A DNA stretch of 64,000 nt from Ceratodon purpureus (taxonomy: Eukaryota > Streptophyta > Bryopsida > Pseudoditrichales > Ditrichaceae). This document shows positions 61,348 through 64,000 of this stretch, in pieces (the first letter of the stretch is position 1; each line of letters starts with the position of its first letter). The stretch lies in NCBI GenBank assembly GCA_014871385.1, contig CM026426.1, positions 45,432,484 through 45,496,483 of the forward strand. Direction: 5' to 3'. A program made the translations under genes and the position numbers. The notes under the pieces were generated by a model. It had not been told where the DNA came from and did no database searches. It worked only from the letters and a program-made list of their open reading frames with translations.

Positions 61348-61766
61348 ATTCACTCATTCTTTATTGCAAAGGCTAGCTCCAAGCTAGGACACACATATTA
61401 CACAATGTGATGATTTTCTACTTTGGAGAAGAAGGGGATATAGTCCAAATCCTTAAGAGCTACACCTTTTCTCAAGGGTTGTGCGTTTAGGTTGGCACCT
61501 TTTAACAAGGGTTGTGACTCCTTATAAGGTTGTACCTTTTAACAAAGGGTACACCCCTTGCTATGTTCATATGTAACTTCTATTTCCAAGTATTTATTTA
61601 TAAGCTACTTACTATTCTTAGTGTGAACTAAGTTTCTTTCAACCCTTTTCACATTCTACGGTTTTCAACCTATATAAAACACTTAGTTTCTAAATTTTTA
61701 AAGTTTTAATTACTATATTTTCTTATTTTTTAAGATTTAAGGCTTCAAACTAAAAAGTAGCTCTAA
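61348..61766 (-). repeat. LTR, copy B (3' LTR of an element extending right)
   Basis: 419 bases, about 97% like 20821-21237. Directly to its right the plus strand reads CCCCCTTCTTTA, a polypurine tract on the minus strand, which in this family lies just before the 3' LTR. So the element is on the minus strand with its body to the right. Confidence 0.85.
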
Positions 61767-62924
61767 ATAGCCCCCTTCTTTAGCATGAAGACGCCCTCGT
61801 CAAATAAAGGTCTTCAATGTGACTTATATAACTCTACTCCATTCTTGAGGTTCTTTGTGGAGTGATGTTTCAATTTGTCCCCTTCGTTAAAGTTTATAGC
61901 ATTTTTATATCAATCTTTGTATTAGCTCAAGAATTATTCTTGAATTAGTTCTTATGTTCCTCCTCTAATTCTTCGCATAAATTTTGATTGGAAACTTTCC
62001 TTTTGGTCTCTTATTTCTTAATTGTAGTCTTTAGTTGTCTTGTATGTCTTCTTCGCATCATTCTCGATAATTCTTGATTCATTCAAAATATGATGTTATC
62101 AATTAACAATTTAAAGACTCTATTTCTATTTATAACCTCTTATCAATGATACTTATGACCAAAACTTTTCTTACCCACTCCAATTTCTCTCCATGATATT
62201 CTTTCAAATTATTTCTCAAGATTCTATTATTTCTCACTGGAATTTTTTCAATTAGCTCTAGCTCTTAAATTTTATCATGTTTTTTGACTCCATTATCACT
62301 TTTTCTGAAATCTCTCATTTTCTTTTAAGACTCTCTAAACACTATTATTATTATTTTTTTATTTAAATTGTTAAGTGACAGGGTACTATTTGTTCTTCTC
62401 TCAAACACTTTTCTTGCAAATTTCCACTCACTCCATTATCATGTTCTCTCTTATTTTTCCCTTCCCGAATACGAAAAGTTTTGTATAGTTTTATCTGATT
62501 AGTTAACTTTCTTTTATTCACTCGGCAATTTTGAATTTTCTCTAAAAAAGGGACTAATTGCTGTATGAATTTATTTTATACTCTCTGCACGACTAGTTAT
62601 TATATTTTATTTTCAACTCATTCTTGGCAGGAATTTCCATTTTACATGAACCCTTATCAAAACAGAAGTAAATACTATACTCTGCAGAGACACCAAGTCA
62701 ACAGTACTTTTAGTGTGATTAATTTAATTGAAATCTGGTTTAAGTTTTCCAATTTCCGAGTGGAATGCTGCAGTCATGTGTTCCTGTTAACCACTGGTCT
62801 AGCGTCTGTAACCGTGAGTTCGCGGTTTCCCCTTTAGGTTCTTATGGAAGTTATCCCATATTGTTTGTCATGGCCTTCCAGGTTTGATATAAATAGATTC
62901 ATGTTGGACATCACCTCCAGGTAA

Positions 62925-63105
62925 AGCGTTGGTGGCTTGGTGATCCGAGGCTTCGGATTCAAACTGCCGTGCCAGCCCGAGGGTGCTAGTGCCAGGTTCG
63001 AATCCACCCTTCGACACCCACCCCACCACGCTCACACGCCCGCACAGTTGGAGTGCCAATTTTTTATTTTTTATTTTTATTTTTATTTTTATTTTTTTCT
63101 AAATT
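62925..63105 (+). repeat. SINE-like, tRNA-derived element with T-rich tail
   Basis: An A-box-like TGGCTTGGTGATCCG (62933-62947) and a perfect B box GGTTCGAATCC (62995-63005) are followed by C-rich DNA and then a T-rich (TTTTTA)n tail at 63060-63098. The arms of a cloverleaf do not close well. Plant SINEs often end in T-rich tails. It is inserted in the non-coding part of retroelement 3. Confidence 0.55.
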
Positions 63106-63762
63106 ATTTTCATTGAGGTGTTCTTTTACTGGATATGAAGATTTTGATGTAGCTTGTTCTGTAGGAACTTCTTTACTATCACAATCTTTCAGCACTTAGA
63201 ATTATGTTCAACCATTAGCATAATCTTGTATAATTCTGAAACTAAATTAATCAACTAGGTATCTAGAAGTATCTTTATATTCCAAAGTCTAATGTCTTTC
63301 TTTTTCCAAGAACACAAGTATGTTTCAGCAGTTTATTATCTTCAGATACCATTCAATCTATTACAATTTTCTAAAATCATTATACTTTAAATCCTGCTAC
63401 TCTGTTACTTCTTTATTCATAGTTAATCAATTTTTCCCAGTTGCTTACTCATTTAGTGGTAATTTCTTTTCAATTCACACATTTAACATTGTCTCCTAAA
63501 TTTATCACAGTCTTATTTATCATAGCCATATTATATATATTAGGTAAAGTTTATAGTCCTCACAATGGAAAATTCGTCCAAAAACTTATGAGTCATCAGC
63601 ATAGTCTATTAATCCAAGTTTCCAGAACAAGTTCATAATTTTATGAATCTCAAAGATATTGTTATCAATACTTAAGTCTGTGAAAACTTCCTAACTCCAG
63701 TACATACAACATCTCTTTCACACTTGAATCCTTGGTCTTCTTTGGTTCTCGGCTTAATACAA
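63106..63762. other. AT-rich DNA, no gene
   Basis: Mostly A/T with no protein-like frame. Probably body of the LTR element to which the LTR at 61.3 kb belongs. Confidence 0.4.
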
Positions 63763-64000
63763 CTATCTTCTCTTCATCTCAAGTCGTGGCTTCTTGTACT
63801 GAAACTCATTAGCCAACGCCATGTCATGTGACATATTCTGCATTTCAGCCAAGTCGAAGTTTCTGCGAACGTCTTCATCATGTACCAAGAGATATTTATC
63901 GTGATTCTTCCGGTAATTCAACCAGAAGTCAATCTGCTCCTCTTGAATAGCTGAGAATTCCAAAGTAAACACCGAACTTGGTCCATTCAGGAAATTGGTC
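63763..64000 (-). CDS. Partial ORF at window edge, unidentified
   Basis: A minus-strand frame, open to the right edge and ending at 63763, with about 79 residues visible. It is Glu/Asp/Lys/Arg-rich and hydrophilic (AIQEEQIDFWLNYRKNHDKY, then ALANEFQYKKPRLEMKRR). It is the C-terminal end of a larger protein or exon beyond the window. No family recognised; it may be host or part of the LTR element. Confidence 0.4.
   Translation of the reverse strand, partial: TNFLNGPSSVFTLEFSAIQEEQIDFWLNYRKNHDKYLLVHDEDVRRNFDLAEMQNMSHDMALANEFQYKKPRLEMKRR

Larger units (their letters stand above)
61348..64000 (-). mobile_element. LTR retrotransposon 3, left part only (runs off the window)
   Basis: Defined by LTR copy B and its polypurine tract at 61770-61783. 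The following 2 kb are AT-rich and non-coding on the minus strand, and a SINE-like sequence lies inside at about 62925-63100. No pol motifs are seen before the window ends, so the copy is probably incomplete or has a long non-coding end. It is of the same family as the LTR at 20.8-21.2 kb. Confidence 0.5.

Noticed and set aside
62933-63005. A genuine tRNA gene
   Set aside because: A and B boxes are present, but the acceptor and anticodon stems do not close, and a T-rich SINE-type tail follows.

Overview
This window looks like nuclear DNA of a land plant or close green relative. It holds two CACTA (En/Spm-type) transposons with the plant-specific Transposase-associated, TNP2, DUF4218, DUF4216, Transposase_24 and DUF8039-like modules, and several plant-type Ty3/gypsy pieces. 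Introns are short with GT..AG borders. A non-flowering plant (bryophyte, fern or lycophyte) is my guess from the style of the elements, not something the sequence proves. No rRNA, true tRNA, CRISPR array or operon is visible. I see almost no undisputed housekeeping gene: this is a repeat-rich region with a few lineage-specific gene families.

Layout. 0-3.2 kb: microsatellite and minus-strand gene scraps, one repeated. 3.3-16.0 kb: CACTA element 1, with a decayed TNP2 transposase on the minus strand (9.0 to 3.3 kb) and, divergently, a spliced TnpA-like gene on the plus strand (11.2-16.0 kb). 16.9-21.2 kb: gag/protease side of a broken Ty3/gypsy element, minus strand, ending in an LTR. 21.2-30.6 kb: a gene-poor block with two related coiled-coil/RING-like gene copies (24.6 and 28.9 kb), a C-x-W-K repeat ORF pair, a SWIM-finger ORF, a degenerate tandem repeat and a cluster of GC-rich palindromes built on GGCGCCGGCGCC. 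31-33 kb: AT-rich and low-complexity DNA with a 23-base C run. 33.2-37.6 kb: a broken multi-exon gene with an N-terminal conserved block, coiled coil, RING-like motif and acidic/lysine-rich tail. 37.6-45.8 kb: a broken Ty3/gypsy element on the minus strand, with an unusually long integrase tail and extra same-strand ORFs beyond it. 46.3-52.0 kb: CACTA element 2, whose four-exon TNP2 gene keeps phase at every junction and carries one in-frame stop. 53.5-57 kb: a second member of the coiled-coil family, spliced cleanly, related to the 33 kb gene. 57-64 kb: AT-rich DNA with repeat copies, two SINE-like tRNA-derived sequences, a second copy of the 21 kb LTR and a partial ORF at the right edge.

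The most interesting items are (i) a family shared by the 33 kb and 54 kb loci, defined by an HFA-x-G ... VDW block followed by coiled coil, with RING-like relatives at 24.6 and 28.9 kb; (ii) the palindrome cluster, which also appears in a related repeat at 59 kb; and (iii) the near-complete TNP2 gene of element 2. Exon borders were placed by eye from GT/AG signals and reading phase. I could run no similarity search, so family names rest on motif recognition.
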